A DNA stretch of 64,000 nucleotides from Acidobacteriota bacterium (lineage in GTDB: Bacteria > Acidobacteriota > Blastocatellia > Pyrinomonadales > Pyrinomonadaceae), in the NCBI GenBank assembly GCA_003223935.1, contig QHXQ01000030.1, positions 1-64,000 on the forward strand. The letters are read 5' to 3'. Positions 26,231 to 36,559 of the stretch are shown here, piece after piece; within the stretch, counting starts at the first letter, position 1, and every line of letters begins with the position of its first letter. The notes beneath the pieces are model-generated. The model was not told the DNA's origin. It saw only the letters and a program-made list of their open reading frames with translations, and searched no databases. Both the position numbers and the translations under genes were made by a program.

Positions 26231-28600
26231 ATGGATTTTCTCGCAGGACTCAACGAACAACAGCGCGCGGCCGTCGTGGCGACCGAAGGGCCGTTGCTGA
26301 TTTTGGCGGGCGCAGGCTCAGGCAAGACGCGCGTCATCGTGCATCGTATTGCGTACTTGATCGCGGAGCGCAAGGTCGAGCCGTTTCATATCCTCGCGGT
26401 CACGTTCACGAACAAGGCGGCGCAGGAGATGCGTGAGCGCGTCATCCGCCTGCTCGGCCACTATCCAATGCAGGGCGCGCCGCTCATCTCGACCTTCCAC
26501 AGCCTGTGCGTCCGCATCCTGCGCCGCGACATCGCCGCGCTCGACGAAGGCTACACGCGCTCGTTCACCATCTACGATCAAGACGACTCCGTGCGCGTCG
26601 TCAAAGCGTGCATCAAGGATTTGGGCTACGACACGGAGCGGCTTGGCCCACGCCAGACGCAAGGCGCGATCAGCCATGCGAAGAATAGCGGCCTTGATGC
26701 CGAAAGTTATGCCGCGCGCATCGAGTATGCCGACGAAAAACGCGCCGCCATCGCGCGCGTCTTCAAGCTCTACGAGGAACGCTTGCGCGCGAACAACGCG
26801 CTCGACTTCGATGATCTGCTGATCAAAGCTGTTCGCTTGCTCCGCAAAGATGCGGAGGTGCGCGCGCACTACAACGACAAGTTCTGCTACATCCTCGTGG
26901 ACGAGTATCAGGACACGAACGCTTTGCAGTTCGCGTTGATCCGTTTTCTGACCGAGCAGCAGCAGAACGTCTGCGTGGTGGGTGACGAGAGCCAATCAAT
27001 CTATCGTTGGCGCGGCGCAGACATCACGAACATACTCAACTTCGAGGAGCAGTATCCGAACGCGCAGACGATCAAGCTTGAACAGAACTATCGCTCGACG
27101 CAAACGATCCTCGACGCCGCCGGCCACGTCATCCGCCATAACACCGAACGCAAAGATAAGACGCTCTGGACGGCGAACCCTACGGGCGAGCGGATACGCT
27201 ACTATCAGGCGCTCGACGCCGAGCACGAGGCGCGCTTCGTCGCCGCGAAGATCGAAGAACACAGACGGCGTGAGCCAGACATACGCGCCGCCGTGCTCTA
27301 TCGCACGAACGCGCAGTCGCGTCTGTTTGAAGAAGCGATGCGGCGCGCGGGGCTGGCCTACAACATCGTCGGCGGCTTTTCATTCTACGAGCGCGCAGAG
27401 GTGCGCGACATCATCGCGTATCTGAAACTCGCCTTGAACCCGCACGACTCAATTGCGCTCATGCGCGTCATCAACACGCCGCCGCGGGGCTTGGGCAAGC
27501 AGACGCTCGACGAACTCGAACGCCGCGCCAAAGACTACGGCGTCTCACTCTGGGAAACCATCGCCATCGTCACCAACCCGGAGACGAAAGCGCCCGGCTT
27601 CAACCCGCGCGCCACGAATGCACTCAAAAATTTTCAGCAGATCATCACGCACCTCGTCGCCGTCGCGCAGAAAGAGTCGGCTTCGGAAGTGGTCAAGACG
27701 GCGATCCTCGATTCGGGCTACGCGCAGGCTTTGAAGACCGAAGACACGGAAGAGGCCGAAGGGCGGCTGGAGAACTTGCAGGAACTTGTCAACGCCGCCG
27801 TTGATTACGACAAGGAAGAGGGCGGGGGCTTGCGCGATTTCATTGACTCGGCCGCGCTCGTCTCCGATGCTGATCAATACAGACGCGATGCGCCCGTCAC
27901 GTTGATGACGATGCACGCGGCTAAAGGTTTAGAGTTTCCGCTCGTCTTCATCGTCGGGCTGGAAGATGGCTTGTTCCCGCACGCGCGCTCGGCCACCGAT
28001 AAGGCGGAATTGGAAGAAGAGCGGCGCTTGTGCTACGTCGCCATCACGCGCGCCGAAAGGTTTTTGTACGTGACGCACGCGATGAAGCGGCGCGTCTATG
28101 GCGAAGAGCTTGCGTCCGAACCGTCGCAGTTCTTAAACGAAATGCCGCTTGAGTTGATGGAAGACTTGACGCGCGGCCCTTCTTGGTTATCGTTTGCGCG
28201 CAGTTCATCGCGTTTGGATAATCTGCAAGCGGCGCGCGCCCTGCGTGGTGAACATGGCGGCGAATCGGGTGAACAGCGACGCTACACGGGTAAGACATAC
28301 GACAGCGTTGACTCCATCGCCGAATTTTTCCGTCAACGCGGCCGCCAACTCAACCCGAGCAATACTGCGCCCGCGCAACAACCGACCATCAGACGGCGTA
28401 CAGAGGAACGAGACGCAGCTTCGTCGGCTGCAACGAGCAGCGGCTTCGTGCCGGGCACGCACGTGCGCCATCCGAAGTACGGGCGCGGATTGGTACTCAG
28501 GCGCGAAGGCACGGGCGATGCCGCGAAACTCACGGTCAGTTTTCCCGGCTTCGGGCAGAAGAAGCTGATCGAGAAGTATGCCGGACTGGAGAAGGCTTGA
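26231..28600 (+). CDS. pcrA: ATP-dependent DNA helicase UvrD/PcrA
   Basis: The 789-residue protein carries the superfamily 1A motifs in order: LNEQQRAAV (Q motif), GAGSGKT (Walker A), FTNKAAQEM (Ia), LVDEYQDTN (II), VVGDESQSIYRWRGAD (III), EQNYRST (IV), TMHAAKGLEFPLVF (V) and CYVAITRAE (VI). The tail ends with a KOW-like element (GTHVRHPKYGRGLVLRREG), which in PcrA contacts RNA polymerase. It unwinds DNA in nucleotide excision repair, mismatch repair and replication restart. Full length for the family. Confidence 0.95.
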   Translation: MDFLAGLNEQQRAAVVATEGPLLILAGAGSGKTRVIVHRIAYLIAERKVEPFHILAVTFTNKAAQEMRERVIRLLGHYPMQGAPLISTFHSLCVRILRRDIAALDEGYTRSFTIYDQDDSVRVVKACIKDLGYDTERLGPRQTQGAISHAKNSGLDAESYAARIEYADEKRAAIARVFKLYEERLRANNALDFDDLLIKAVRLLRKDAEVRAHYNDKFCYILVDEYQDTNALQFALIRFLTEQQQNVCVVGDESQSIYRWRGADITNILNFEEQYPNAQTIKLEQNYRSTQTILDAAGHVIRHNTERKDKTLWTANPTGERIRYYQALDAEHEARFVAAKIEEHRRREPDIRAAVLYRTNAQSRLFEEAMRRAGLAYNIVGGFSFYERAEVRDIIAYLKLALNPHDSIALMRVINTPPRGLGKQTLDELERRAKDYGVSLWETIAIVTNPETKAPGFNPRATNALKNFQQIITHLVAVAQKESASEVVKTAILDSGYAQALKTEDTEEAEGRLENLQELVNAAVDYDKEEGGGLRDFIDSAALVSDADQYRRDAPVTLMTMHAAKGLEFPLVFIVGLEDGLFPHARSATDKAELEEERRLCYVAITRAERFLYVTHAMKRRVYGEELASEPSQFLNEMPLELMEDLTRGPSWLSFARSSSRLDNLQAARALRGEHGGESGEQRRYTGKTYDSVDSIAEFFRQRGRQLNPSNTAPAQQPTIRRRTEERDAASSAATSSGFVPGTHVRHPKYGRGLVLRREGTGDAAKLTVSFPGFGQKKLIEKYAGLEKA

Positions 28601-28717
28601 AACTCGCGCCGCGAACAAAGGCTTAGCTTTGCTCCGTAAATCTGTCATAATTTTCCGCAAGACGGACGCGCCCGATGCGTTCCTGTCCGCAGCAATGATG
28701 CGACGAGGAAGCCCCTT

Positions 28718-31354
28718 ATGAAATCACACGCCAGCCTGTGGCGCGCACACGCGCTCCTGCTCATCTGCGCGCTGACCGCGCCGTGCTTCGCGCAAGCGCC
28801 GCGCCCCGCCAACGCCACGACCAAACCTCCGGTCGCACCCGTCGCACAGCCGACCGAACGACCAAGCGTCACCATTGACACGCTACTTGCCGCCGACACT
28901 TATTCGATCTACGGTGAGGTGCGCGGGCTTGGGCAATACGTCAACTCGAAAGAGGTGCAGGAGTTGATCGGGCCCTTGCGTCTGCCGGGCGGCGCACCGT
29001 CGGAGATGCTCGACCTGTTCAACTTTTTGAGCGCGCATGCGGAGGCGCTCCAGACTGCGCGCGTGATGTTTGCCGCCGTGCCCGTGCGCCCGAAGTTGCC
29101 CGACGGCTTCGTCGCCGTAGAGTTTTCCTCAGTCGAACAGGCGCAGAAGTTCGAGGCGCAACTGCGCGCGTTTCTGACGGCGCACGTCAAGCCCAAGAAC
29201 GATGAGCAAGCCACCAACACGACGGCGCTCAGAACCACCACGACCAAAACCAACCCCGACGGTACGACGACGACCACGACGAGCGTTGCGCCGTTGCCTG
29301 AGCCGAGCGCGGCGGCTCAACCAACGACGGGTCGCGCCGCTGTGCGACGCGGCAACGCAGCGCAAGCCAACAAGCCTGAAGCGAGCGCGCCGCCGTTCTT
29401 CGTCGAGCGCGCCGGTGCGCTGATCGTGTCGAGCGATACGCAGTTCTCGCTGGCGGCTTTGCATCCGGCAGGCGCACCGCTCTTGACGGACGAGCCGGGC
29501 TTCCAAGCGGCGCGCGCGCACTTCGCACACGAGATGCTGTTCGTCTATTTCAACATGAAGCGCATCGAGCGCAACGCCGAACAGCAACGCAAGAAGTACG
29601 AACGCGAGGCCGCGCGCCAACGCGCAGAGATGCAGCGCAAGCAGGGCGGCACACAGATGCAGCCTGATAACAATGATGAAGCCGTGCTCGGCACTGGCGC
29701 GAATCCAACGCTGACGGCGCAAGCGACGACGCCTGAGCCGACAAACAATGACGAGAACGCGAGCAATACCCGAACTGAGATTGTTGCCGTTCCGATGACC
29801 ACAACGATACCTGCTCCGACCGTGCCGACGACCATCGTAGCCGAGCCGACGCCGGACGAACCGCCCGCGCCGGTGGAGGAGAAGAAGTTGACGCCGGAGG
29901 AGCAGGCGCAGGTCGAGCGGCAGCGCGCAAATGAACAGTTCTTGTCGCTTCTGCCGTCGGTCATCTTCGGCGGACTTAATGGCGGCAACAGTTGGCCTGA
30001 GTCAATCGCGCTCGCGGGTGAACTTGATGGTGATTCGCTCGTCGTGCGCGCGCTCTTTGTCAAAGAGGGAGACGACAAGCCTGCGCGCCCGATCCCCTTC
30101 GTGCCCATCTTGTTGTCGGGGCCGGCGCTCACGCCCGAAGCGGCCAGCGTCGTGCCCGCAGACACGGATGTGCTCGTCAGCGCCTCGCTCGATCTGCCAC
30201 AGATGTACGACTACGTCGCCTCAATGCTCAAGCTCTTGGACGTTGCCGCGACAACCGGCGCGCAAGGGCGCGGAGGCGCGAATGAATCGTTCGAGACACA
30301 ACTGAGCGCCTTTGAGAAGTCGAACGGCTTTCGTATCAGAGACGATCTGCTCGCCGCGCTCGGCAACGAGATCGCTGTCGCCGCACCGTCGCGTTGGGTT
30401 GGTGTGGGCAACAATGCGAGCAGGCGACAGAATGACAACTCGCAGGGTGCGGGCGGCCCGCTGATCGTCATCGCCTTAAACGACAAGCGCGCGTTGCAGG
30501 CGCTCTTGCCGCGCGCGCTCGAAGCCTTTGGCTTGCGCGGCGTCGGTGAGCAGCAGTTGATCGAGAAGCGCGGCGACGTAGAATTGCTCACCTTCTCGCA
30601 AGGCACAATCGCTTTCATTGATCGCTTTCTCGTCGTCGCGCCCGATGCGGCGACGATGCGCCACGTCGTTGATGCTTACAACAAGCGCGAGACGCTCGCA
30701 TCGAGTGATGCCTATCGCAACGCCGCGCGCTGGCAACCGCGCCAAGTGCTCGGGCAGGTTTACGTGTCGAGCGCGCTCATCAAAGATGCGTTCGACAATC
30801 CCAAAGAAGAACTTGATTTGATTGACGACGCGGCGGTGCGCGACGTGCTCCTGCGCCTCAACCCCGAACCCGGCGCGATCACGCACGCCTTGACGAAAGA
30901 CGATCAAGGCTTGCTCCACGAACTGCACATCCCGAAAGAAGTGCTCGCGCTGATGACGGCAGATGAACTCGTCAGTAAGCAACTCGCGCCGCTTCGCGCG
31001 CATGAAGCGCAGGCGCGTTACGCTTTGGAAGCGATTGCCGCCATGCAAGGGGTTTATAAAGCCCAGCACGGCAGTTACGGCTCACTGGCAGATATAGTTG
31101 AGGTGCAGAATAAAGAGTACGCCGAGCGTGAAGGCCCGAACGGCGAGCGATTTAGCGTGTCGTTGGGCAATACAGAGGCCGAAGGCTATGAGATTAAGCT
31201 CAACGTGGCGAACGATAAGTTTGAAGTCACAGCTACGCCGACCACCTATCGCAAAACGGGGCGACTCTCTTTCTACATCGATCAGACTCATGTGCTCCGC
31301 GCCGCAGACCTCAACGGCCGCACGGCGGACGCGAGCACGCCGACAGCTTATTAG
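28718..31354 (+). CDS. Large exported protein with C-terminal pilin-like domain
   Basis: The 878-residue product has a signal peptide (LLICALTAPCFA), a large N-terminal region with Thr/Pro-rich and low-complexity inserts (NPDGTTTTTTSVAP, TTTIPAPTVPTTIVAEPTPD) and charged coiled coil. The last ~110 residues (EAIAAMQGVYKAQHGSYGSL, then LSFYIDQTHVLRAADLNGRT) look like the C-terminal beta-region of GspG/pilin-type proteins without their N-terminal hydrophobic helix. The middle resembles proteins that measure or buffer a stress signal, but I recognise no catalytic site. Likely periplasmic or outer-surface. Function unknown. Confidence 0.7.
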   Translation: MKSHASLWRAHALLLICALTAPCFAQAPRPANATTKPPVAPVAQPTERPSVTIDTLLAADTYSIYGEVRGLGQYVNSKEVQELIGPLRLPGGAPSEMLDLFNFLSAHAEALQTARVMFAAVPVRPKLPDGFVAVEFSSVEQAQKFEAQLRAFLTAHVKPKNDEQATNTTALRTTTTKTNPDGTTTTTTSVAPLPEPSAAAQPTTGRAAVRRGNAAQANKPEASAPPFFVERAGALIVSSDTQFSLAALHPAGAPLLTDEPGFQAARAHFAHEMLFVYFNMKRIERNAEQQRKKYEREAARQRAEMQRKQGGTQMQPDNNDEAVLGTGANPTLTAQATTPEPTNNDENASNTRTEIVAVPMTTTIPAPTVPTTIVAEPTPDEPPAPVEEKKLTPEEQAQVERQRANEQFLSLLPSVIFGGLNGGNSWPESIALAGELDGDSLVVRALFVKEGDDKPARPIPFVPILLSGPALTPEAASVVPADTDVLVSASLDLPQMYDYVASMLKLLDVAATTGAQGRGGANESFETQLSAFEKSNGFRIRDDLLAALGNEIAVAAPSRWVGVGNNASRRQNDNSQGAGGPLIVIALNDKRALQALLPRALEAFGLRGVGEQQLIEKRGDVELLTFSQGTIAFIDRFLVVAPDAATMRHVVDAYNKRETLASSDAYRNAARWQPRQVLGQVYVSSALIKDAFDNPKEELDLIDDAAVRDVLLRLNPEPGAITHALTKDDQGLLHELHIPKEVLALMTADELVSKQLAPLRAHEAQARYALEAIAAMQGVYKAQHGSYGSLADIVEVQNKEYAEREGPNGERFSVSLGNTEAEGYEIKLNVANDKFEVTATPTTYRKTGRLSFYIDQTHVLRAADLNGRTADASTPTAY

Positions 31355-31387
31355 AACAGACGTTGAGTTGCTCGTGCGCGGAGTTGA

Positions 31388-31474
31388 AACACAGAGCGCA
31401 CAGAGACAGCACAGAGGCCACAGAGAGAATCAACTTCTCTGTGGCCTCTGCGTTTCCTCTGTGTGCTCTGTGTT
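31388..31474. repeat. Hairpin of CACAGAG words
   Basis: Two 39-base arms (31388-31426 and 31436-31474; 34 of 39 pair) are each built from imperfect tandem copies of CACAGAG. It separates convergent genes and may stop transcription. Confidence 0.65.
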
Positions 31475-31500
31475 GAACTAAGCGTCCATTTAATTCAACG

Positions 31501-33882
31501 TCAACGTTCGCGCGCACGCTTCCCGGCAAGCACCATCTCGCGCCCGACCATGTAGAGCAGGATCGTCAGCAAGAGGAACGGGATCAGTGCGAGCAAGTCT
31601 GAGCGCGCGCCCTCGAAGAACGGGTTGTTCGCCGTTGACCACGTCTCGATGTTCGTCAGTCTAGTTGCAACCGATTCCTTTAGATTGAGGAAAGCGTGGA
31701 CGACGCCCGCGAGCGCGCCGCCCGCGATGTAGCCTGAAGCGAGCAGCACGCCCGAACTCTTGTCGCCCTCCGCAACCAGTTGTTCTTCGCTCAGATTCTT
31801 GCCCGCGAATTTGCGCCGCAGGTACTTGTCCACACCCAGACGCACCATGCCGCCGACGAAGATCGGTGCGGAGGTTGAGATGGGTAGGTAGACGCCGACG
31901 GCGAACGCGAGCGATGGAATCCCTGCGAGTTCAAGCACGATGGCGATGAAGACGCCCAAGAGCACCAAGCCCCAAGGCAGTTGCCGGCTCAAGATGCCCT
32001 TGATGATGTAGGACATCAAGGTCGCCTTCGGCGCGTTGTATTTGGTCACAGTGCCGCCGCCCGGTCGCTCCGTGATGACGCCGTTGATGCCGGGGTCGGA
32101 GAGATAGACGGGCGCGCCTTGCGCGTTGACGAGATAGCGACCGACGTTGCCGACGGCCGGATCGGTCTGATGACAGACGAAGTACGGGTTCGTATCGCTG
32201 CTCGCCTGCGAGCCGATCAAGTGTTCTTGTTTGGGCTGCCCGCCGCTCTGCTCGCAGTTGGCGAGGTTGAAGTGGAAGTTCGCCGGCATGCTGATCTCTT
32301 TGCTGCCGGCGACGGGCACATAGACGGTTGAAGATTGATTCAGCCACAGCAAGATGTAGCCGAGCACGAGCGCCGAGGCGAGCGCGCCGACGAGGATGGC
32401 GATCTGTTGATTCTTCGGCGTCGAGCCGACGAGAAAACCTGTCTTCAAATCCTGCGAGGTCGTGCCGCCGTTCGACGCGGCGATGCAGACGATGCCGCCG
32501 ATTGAGAGCGCCGTGACGAAATAAGGCGGCGCAGTCCACTTGAGGAGTAGAAAGGCCAGACAGGTCAGCAAGAGCGTGGCGACGGTCATGCCGGAGATCG
32601 GGTTCGATGACGAACCGATCTCACCCGTCAAACGAGATGACACAGTGACGAACAGAAAACCGAAGGCCACGATCAATAGCGCGCCGAAGATGTTCCAACG
32701 CAGACCCAATTGGGGCACGATCATGATGACGATGAGCATGACGATGATGCCGCCGATGACAAACTTCATCGAAAGGTCGCGGTCTGTGCGTGGCGCGTTC
32801 TCGTTCGCAGCCCGACTGCCGCGCAAGTCCGCGAGTCCGCCTTTCATGCCGTGCCAGATGGTCGGCAAGCTGCGGAACAAGCTGATGATGCCGCCCGCCG
32901 CCACCGCGCCCGCACCGATGTAGAGGATGTAAGCCTTCTGTATCTGCGTCACCGTCATGTCTTTGATCAAGTGCGCAGTCTCAGGCGCAAGCGGCGCGGC
33001 GAGGCCAGCGCCGAAATACTTGATCGCTGGAATGAGCACGAGGTACGAGAGCACGCCGCCGCCCATTATGATCGCAGAGATGCGCGGCCCGATGATGTAG
33101 CCGACGCCGAGGAGCGCCGGATTGTTCTCAATCGAGATCGAACCGGCGTCGAACGGCTTGCCGAAGACTTTGGTTGGCACCTCTTTCCACGTCTTGAACA
33201 CCTGTTGCAGCGCATAATAGACGAAGCCGATGCCGAAGCCCGCCATGATCGTCTTGCCGCCGACGGTTGCTTCATCCGCCACGGCCGCCGATGCTTCGTC
33301 CGTGTGCGCGGCAGCGCGCGACTCTTCTGACGCGCCCGCCTTCAAGACCTCCGCACAGGCCGTGCCCTCCGGGTATTTCAGATAACCATGCTGCGCGACG
33401 ATGAGCGCACGCCGGAGCGGGATCATCATCAAGATACCGAGCAGGCCGCCGAGGACGGCGACGAGCATGACGCGCGTCACTTCCAAGTCGAAGCCGAGGA
33501 TCATGATCGCGGGCATCGTCACGCCGAGACCGAAGGCGATTGACTCGCCGGCCGAGCCTGCGGTCTGCACGATGTTGTTCTCAAGGATCGTCGCATCGCG
33601 CAGGCCCAACTTCGAGAGCACGCGAAAGAGCGTGATCGAGATGACGGCGACGGGAATTGACGCGCTCACAGTCAAGCCGACTTTGAGCACGAGATAAAGG
33701 GACGACGCGCCGAAGACGATGCCGAGCAGTGTGCCGATGATGAGCGGCAGGATGGTCAACTCGCGCAGGCGCACGCCGGCCGGCAAGTATGGGCGAAACG
33801 CCGCGAGATATGGGTTTTCAGGCTTCGCGCCGACGATGTCTGGATACTCGTTTGTGCGCGCGACATCAGTCTCAGTTGCCAT
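31501..33882 (-). CDS. OPT-family oligopeptide/metal-chelate transporter
   Basis: The 793-residue integral membrane protein has about 16 hydrophobic helices and the typical OPT sequences NIVQTAGSAGESIAFGLG and GYLKYPEGTACAEVL near the front and ASNGGTTSQDLKTGFLVGST in the second half. A large polar loop of about 120 residues (Cys-containing, after TVYVPVAGSKE) splits the C-terminal helices and would face outward. The family imports small peptides or metal chelates with protons. The start ATG 33882 is 25 bp from the divergent M14 reading frame and 178 bp from its chosen start. Confidence 0.9.
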   Translation of the reverse strand: MATETDVARTNEYPDIVGAKPENPYLAAFRPYLPAGVRLRELTILPLIIGTLLGIVFGASSLYLVLKVGLTVSASIPVAVISITLFRVLSKLGLRDATILENNIVQTAGSAGESIAFGLGVTMPAIMILGFDLEVTRVMLVAVLGGLLGILMMIPLRRALIVAQHGYLKYPEGTACAEVLKAGASEESRAAAHTDEASAAVADEATVGGKTIMAGFGIGFVYYALQQVFKTWKEVPTKVFGKPFDAGSISIENNPALLGVGYIIGPRISAIIMGGGVLSYLVLIPAIKYFGAGLAAPLAPETAHLIKDMTVTQIQKAYILYIGAGAVAAGGIISLFRSLPTIWHGMKGGLADLRGSRAANENAPRTDRDLSMKFVIGGIIVMLIVIMIVPQLGLRWNIFGALLIVAFGFLFVTVSSRLTGEIGSSSNPISGMTVATLLLTCLAFLLLKWTAPPYFVTALSIGGIVCIAASNGGTTSQDLKTGFLVGSTPKNQQIAILVGALASALVLGYILLWLNQSSTVYVPVAGSKEISMPANFHFNLANCEQSGGQPKQEHLIGSQASSDTNPYFVCHQTDPAVGNVGRYLVNAQGAPVYLSDPGINGVITERPGGGTVTKYNAPKATLMSYIIKGILSRQLPWGLVLLGVFIAIVLELAGIPSLAFAVGVYLPISTSAPIFVGGMVRLGVDKYLRRKFAGKNLSEEQLVAEGDKSSGVLLASGYIAGGALAGVVHAFLNLKESVATRLTNIETWSTANNPFFEGARSDLLALIPFLLLTILLYMVGREMVLAGKRARER

Positions 33883-34059
33883 CGGTCTCGACCTCCAACA
33901 AGGGTCATGGAAATGTTGGGGAGTAGCGGGGATTGCGGCGCTACTTTACCGCGCAAGTACGCAATCAAGCAAGATGAAAGCGACGCTCACGGCGTCTGCT
34001 GTTGTGCTAAACTGCGCGCGGCAAACCGCGACCTTCCTATCTATCCGCTTGGAGTATTG

Positions 34060-36552
34060 ATGCCCATGCGCACACGTTTCGCTGCCCTTGCGCTCTGCCT
34101 TTCGCTGCTCTCGCTCTCCATCGTCCCGGCACAGACGAGCTACACGCCCGCACGTCGCCACAGCCCTGCAACTTCTTCGCAGGTTCATAAGCGACTGCCA
34201 CAGTTGGATGATGATGGCGGGTTCAAAGCCGATCCGAGTTTATTTTCTCCGTCCGTGCCCGCGCCCGCGGACATGCTTGGCTTCACGCCCGGCGATGATC
34301 GCAAGTTGGCGAGTTGGGCGAGCGTGGTTGATTACTTTCAGAAGTTGGCGGCGGCAAGTGACCGTGTGAAGTTTGAAGAGTTGGGGAAGACGACGCTGGG
34401 GCGGCCGTTTGTGTCGGCGACGATCAGCGCGCCGGAGAATCTGGCCCGACTTGATGAGTTCAAAGAGATTCAGCGTCAACTGGCCGACCCGCGCACGCTC
34501 GGCGCGAATGCGGATCGGAAGGCCGCGCAACTCATTGCGCGCGGCAAGACCATTGTGCTGATCACTTGCGGGATTCATTCGACGGAAGTCGGCAGCACGT
34601 TGACGAGCATGTTGATCGCGCACCGGCTCGCGTCGTCTGATGATCCGGTCGTTCGTTCGGTCTTGCAGAACTGCATCGTGCTGCTCGTGCCGTCACTTAA
34701 TCCCGACGGCGTGGACATCGTGAAGCAGTGGTACGACAAGACGCTTGGCACGCCCTTTGAGGGCACAGACCCGCCGGAGCTTTATCACAAGTACACCGGG
34801 CACGATAATAACCGCGACTGGTACGCCTTCACGCAGGTCGAGACGCAACTCACGGTTGATAAGATTCACAACGTCTGGCATCCGCAGATCGTCCACGACA
34901 TACACCAGCAAGGCGCGTTTGGCTCGCGTCTGTTTCTGCCGCCTTACATGAAACCCGTCGAGCCGAACGTGCCACAGCAGATCGTCGCGGGCTACACAGA
35001 GCTTGGCAACTACATGGCCGCCGAACTGCGCGCCGCCGGCTTCAAAGGCATCACGACCGATTCAACCTACGACGCATGGACGCCGGGTCGCGCCTACTCG
35101 CACTATCACGGCGGCGTCCGCATCCTATCTGAGACGGCCTCGTGCCGTCTCGCCACGCCGATCACAGTCAAGTTCTCCGAACTACGCTCGCGCGAAGGCT
35201 ACGACCCGCAGCATGAGTCCGCCAACTTCCGTCCGGTCTGGCCCGGCGGCGAATGGCACTTGCGCGACATCACCAACTACATGACCACCGCCGCCTTCGC
35301 CCTGCTCCGCCACGCCGCCGACCATCGCACCGAATGGCTCCAACGCTTCTACGCCATCGGCAAAGACGCCGTGCGGCCAAGAAAGAAAGGTGAATTAGTG
35401 GGGTTTGAGTTTTTCATGCCAACCCAACCTCCAATGGCGTATGAAAAAAGTAAACGATTAGTAGAAATCTTAAAGACTGCCGGCGTTGAGGTAGAGCAGC
35501 AATTGACATCTGGCTTTAGCATTACACACAGGGTATTTGTGAAGATGGCACAGCCCTATGGCGGTTTCGCTAAAGCCTTATTGGAAGCGCAGCATTACCC
35601 AGACCTGCGCGACTCTTCAGGTCAGCCCATACCGCCATACGATGTAACAGCGCATAGCTTAGCGTTATTGATGGGTGTTGAGGTCAGGCAGGTGGGTGGA
35701 CTACCACAGAAGGATGCACGTGATGAACGTGTGAAATCGTTGACGGATGTCCCTATTGAATTTAGTGGCCCTGGGCCTATTAAAGATTTTGCCAGTGATA
35801 TGTCTGATCCTTATGGGATACGCGGCGTCAGATTCGCTCTTTATAAATCACACGTTCCTGCGCTAGACGAAGGTTGGACGCGATGGATACTTGAACGCCA
35901 ATTCTCGCAGCCAATGCGCTATTCATCTATTGAAGACGCAGAAGCACGCGCGGGCAATTTGCGCGCGAAGTACGATACGATCATCATTCCCGATCAATCG
36001 CCGCGCACGATCTCGAATGGTTATCGCGCGGGCACGATGCCGCCGGAGTTGACGGGCGGGTTGGGCGAGGCGGGCGTGCGGGCGCTGCGTGAGTTTGTCG
36101 AGCAGGGCGGGACGCTCATTGCGCTCAATGATGCGTCGGACTTCGCCATCGAAGCGTTCAAGCTGCCGGTGCGCGACATCACAGAGGGCCTCAAGCAGAC
36201 CGAATACTACGCGCCCGGCTCGATCCTCCGTATCGAACTCGACACCGCGCACCCCGTCGCCGCAGGGATGCCGCGCGAGTCAATCGCTTGGGTCGAGCAA
36301 TCGCCCGTGTTCGAGTTCGACGCCAGAGACGCCGCGCGCGTCCACGTCATCGCGCGCTATCCGATTGACCACGACCCGCTGCTCTCCGGCTGGCTGCTCG
36401 GCGGCCGACGTCTCTGGGGCAAGTCCGCGCTCCTCGAAGTCACAATGGGCAAAGGGCGCATCTACCTCTTCGGCTTCCGCCCGCAGTATCGCGGCCAATC
36501 GCTGGCGACCTATCCGCTTCTCTTCAATGCGATCAAGGCGGGACAAAAATAA
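34060..36552 (+). CDS. Secreted M14-family zinc carboxypeptidase
   Basis: I chose ATG 34060 with GGAG six bases upstream; a longer frame to 33907 lacks signal-peptide character. The 830-residue enzyme has a signal peptide (FAALALCLSLLSLSIVPAQT), the zinc motif HSTE (CGIHSTEVGS), NPDGVD, the third zinc His in IVHDIHQQG and the catalytic Glu in ILSETAS. An approximately 370-residue C-terminal extension follows. It would release C-terminal residues from peptides outside the cytoplasm, upstream of OPT uptake. Internally, bases 35385 to 35935 differ in composition from the rest. Confidence 0.85.
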   Translation: MPMRTRFAALALCLSLLSLSIVPAQTSYTPARRHSPATSSQVHKRLPQLDDDGGFKADPSLFSPSVPAPADMLGFTPGDDRKLASWASVVDYFQKLAAASDRVKFEELGKTTLGRPFVSATISAPENLARLDEFKEIQRQLADPRTLGANADRKAAQLIARGKTIVLITCGIHSTEVGSTLTSMLIAHRLASSDDPVVRSVLQNCIVLLVPSLNPDGVDIVKQWYDKTLGTPFEGTDPPELYHKYTGHDNNRDWYAFTQVETQLTVDKIHNVWHPQIVHDIHQQGAFGSRLFLPPYMKPVEPNVPQQIVAGYTELGNYMAAELRAAGFKGITTDSTYDAWTPGRAYSHYHGGVRILSETASCRLATPITVKFSELRSREGYDPQHESANFRPVWPGGEWHLRDITNYMTTAAFALLRHAADHRTEWLQRFYAIGKDAVRPRKKGELVGFEFFMPTQPPMAYEKSKRLVEILKTAGVEVEQQLTSGFSITHRVFVKMAQPYGGFAKALLEAQHYPDLRDSSGQPIPPYDVTAHSLALLMGVEVRQVGGLPQKDARDERVKSLTDVPIEFSGPGPIKDFASDMSDPYGIRGVRFALYKSHVPALDEGWTRWILERQFSQPMRYSSIEDAEARAGNLRAKYDTIIIPDQSPRTISNGYRAGTMPPELTGGLGEAGVRALREFVEQGGTLIALNDASDFAIEAFKLPVRDITEGLKQTEYYAPGSILRIELDTAHPVAAGMPRESIAWVEQSPVFEFDARDAARVHVIARYPIDHDPLLSGWLLGGRRLWGKSALLEVTMGKGRIYLFGFRPQYRGQSLATYPLLFNAIKAGQK
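35385..35935 (+). other. Low-GC segment within the M14 carboxypeptidase gene
   Basis: By hand count the 540 bases 35401-35940 are about 48% GC, against 72% for line 35281-35340 upstream, and about 60% downstream. Codons are of a different type (TTA, GTA, AAA, AAT). The reading frame is intact across both boundaries, so this looks like recombination with a divergent allele. Confidence 0.6.
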
Positions 36553-36559
36553 GCCAGTT

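Noticed and set aside
31388-31474. CACAGAG repeats considered as a CRISPR-like array.
   Set aside because: Units are imperfect, there are no spacers of constant length, and the whole forms one hairpin.
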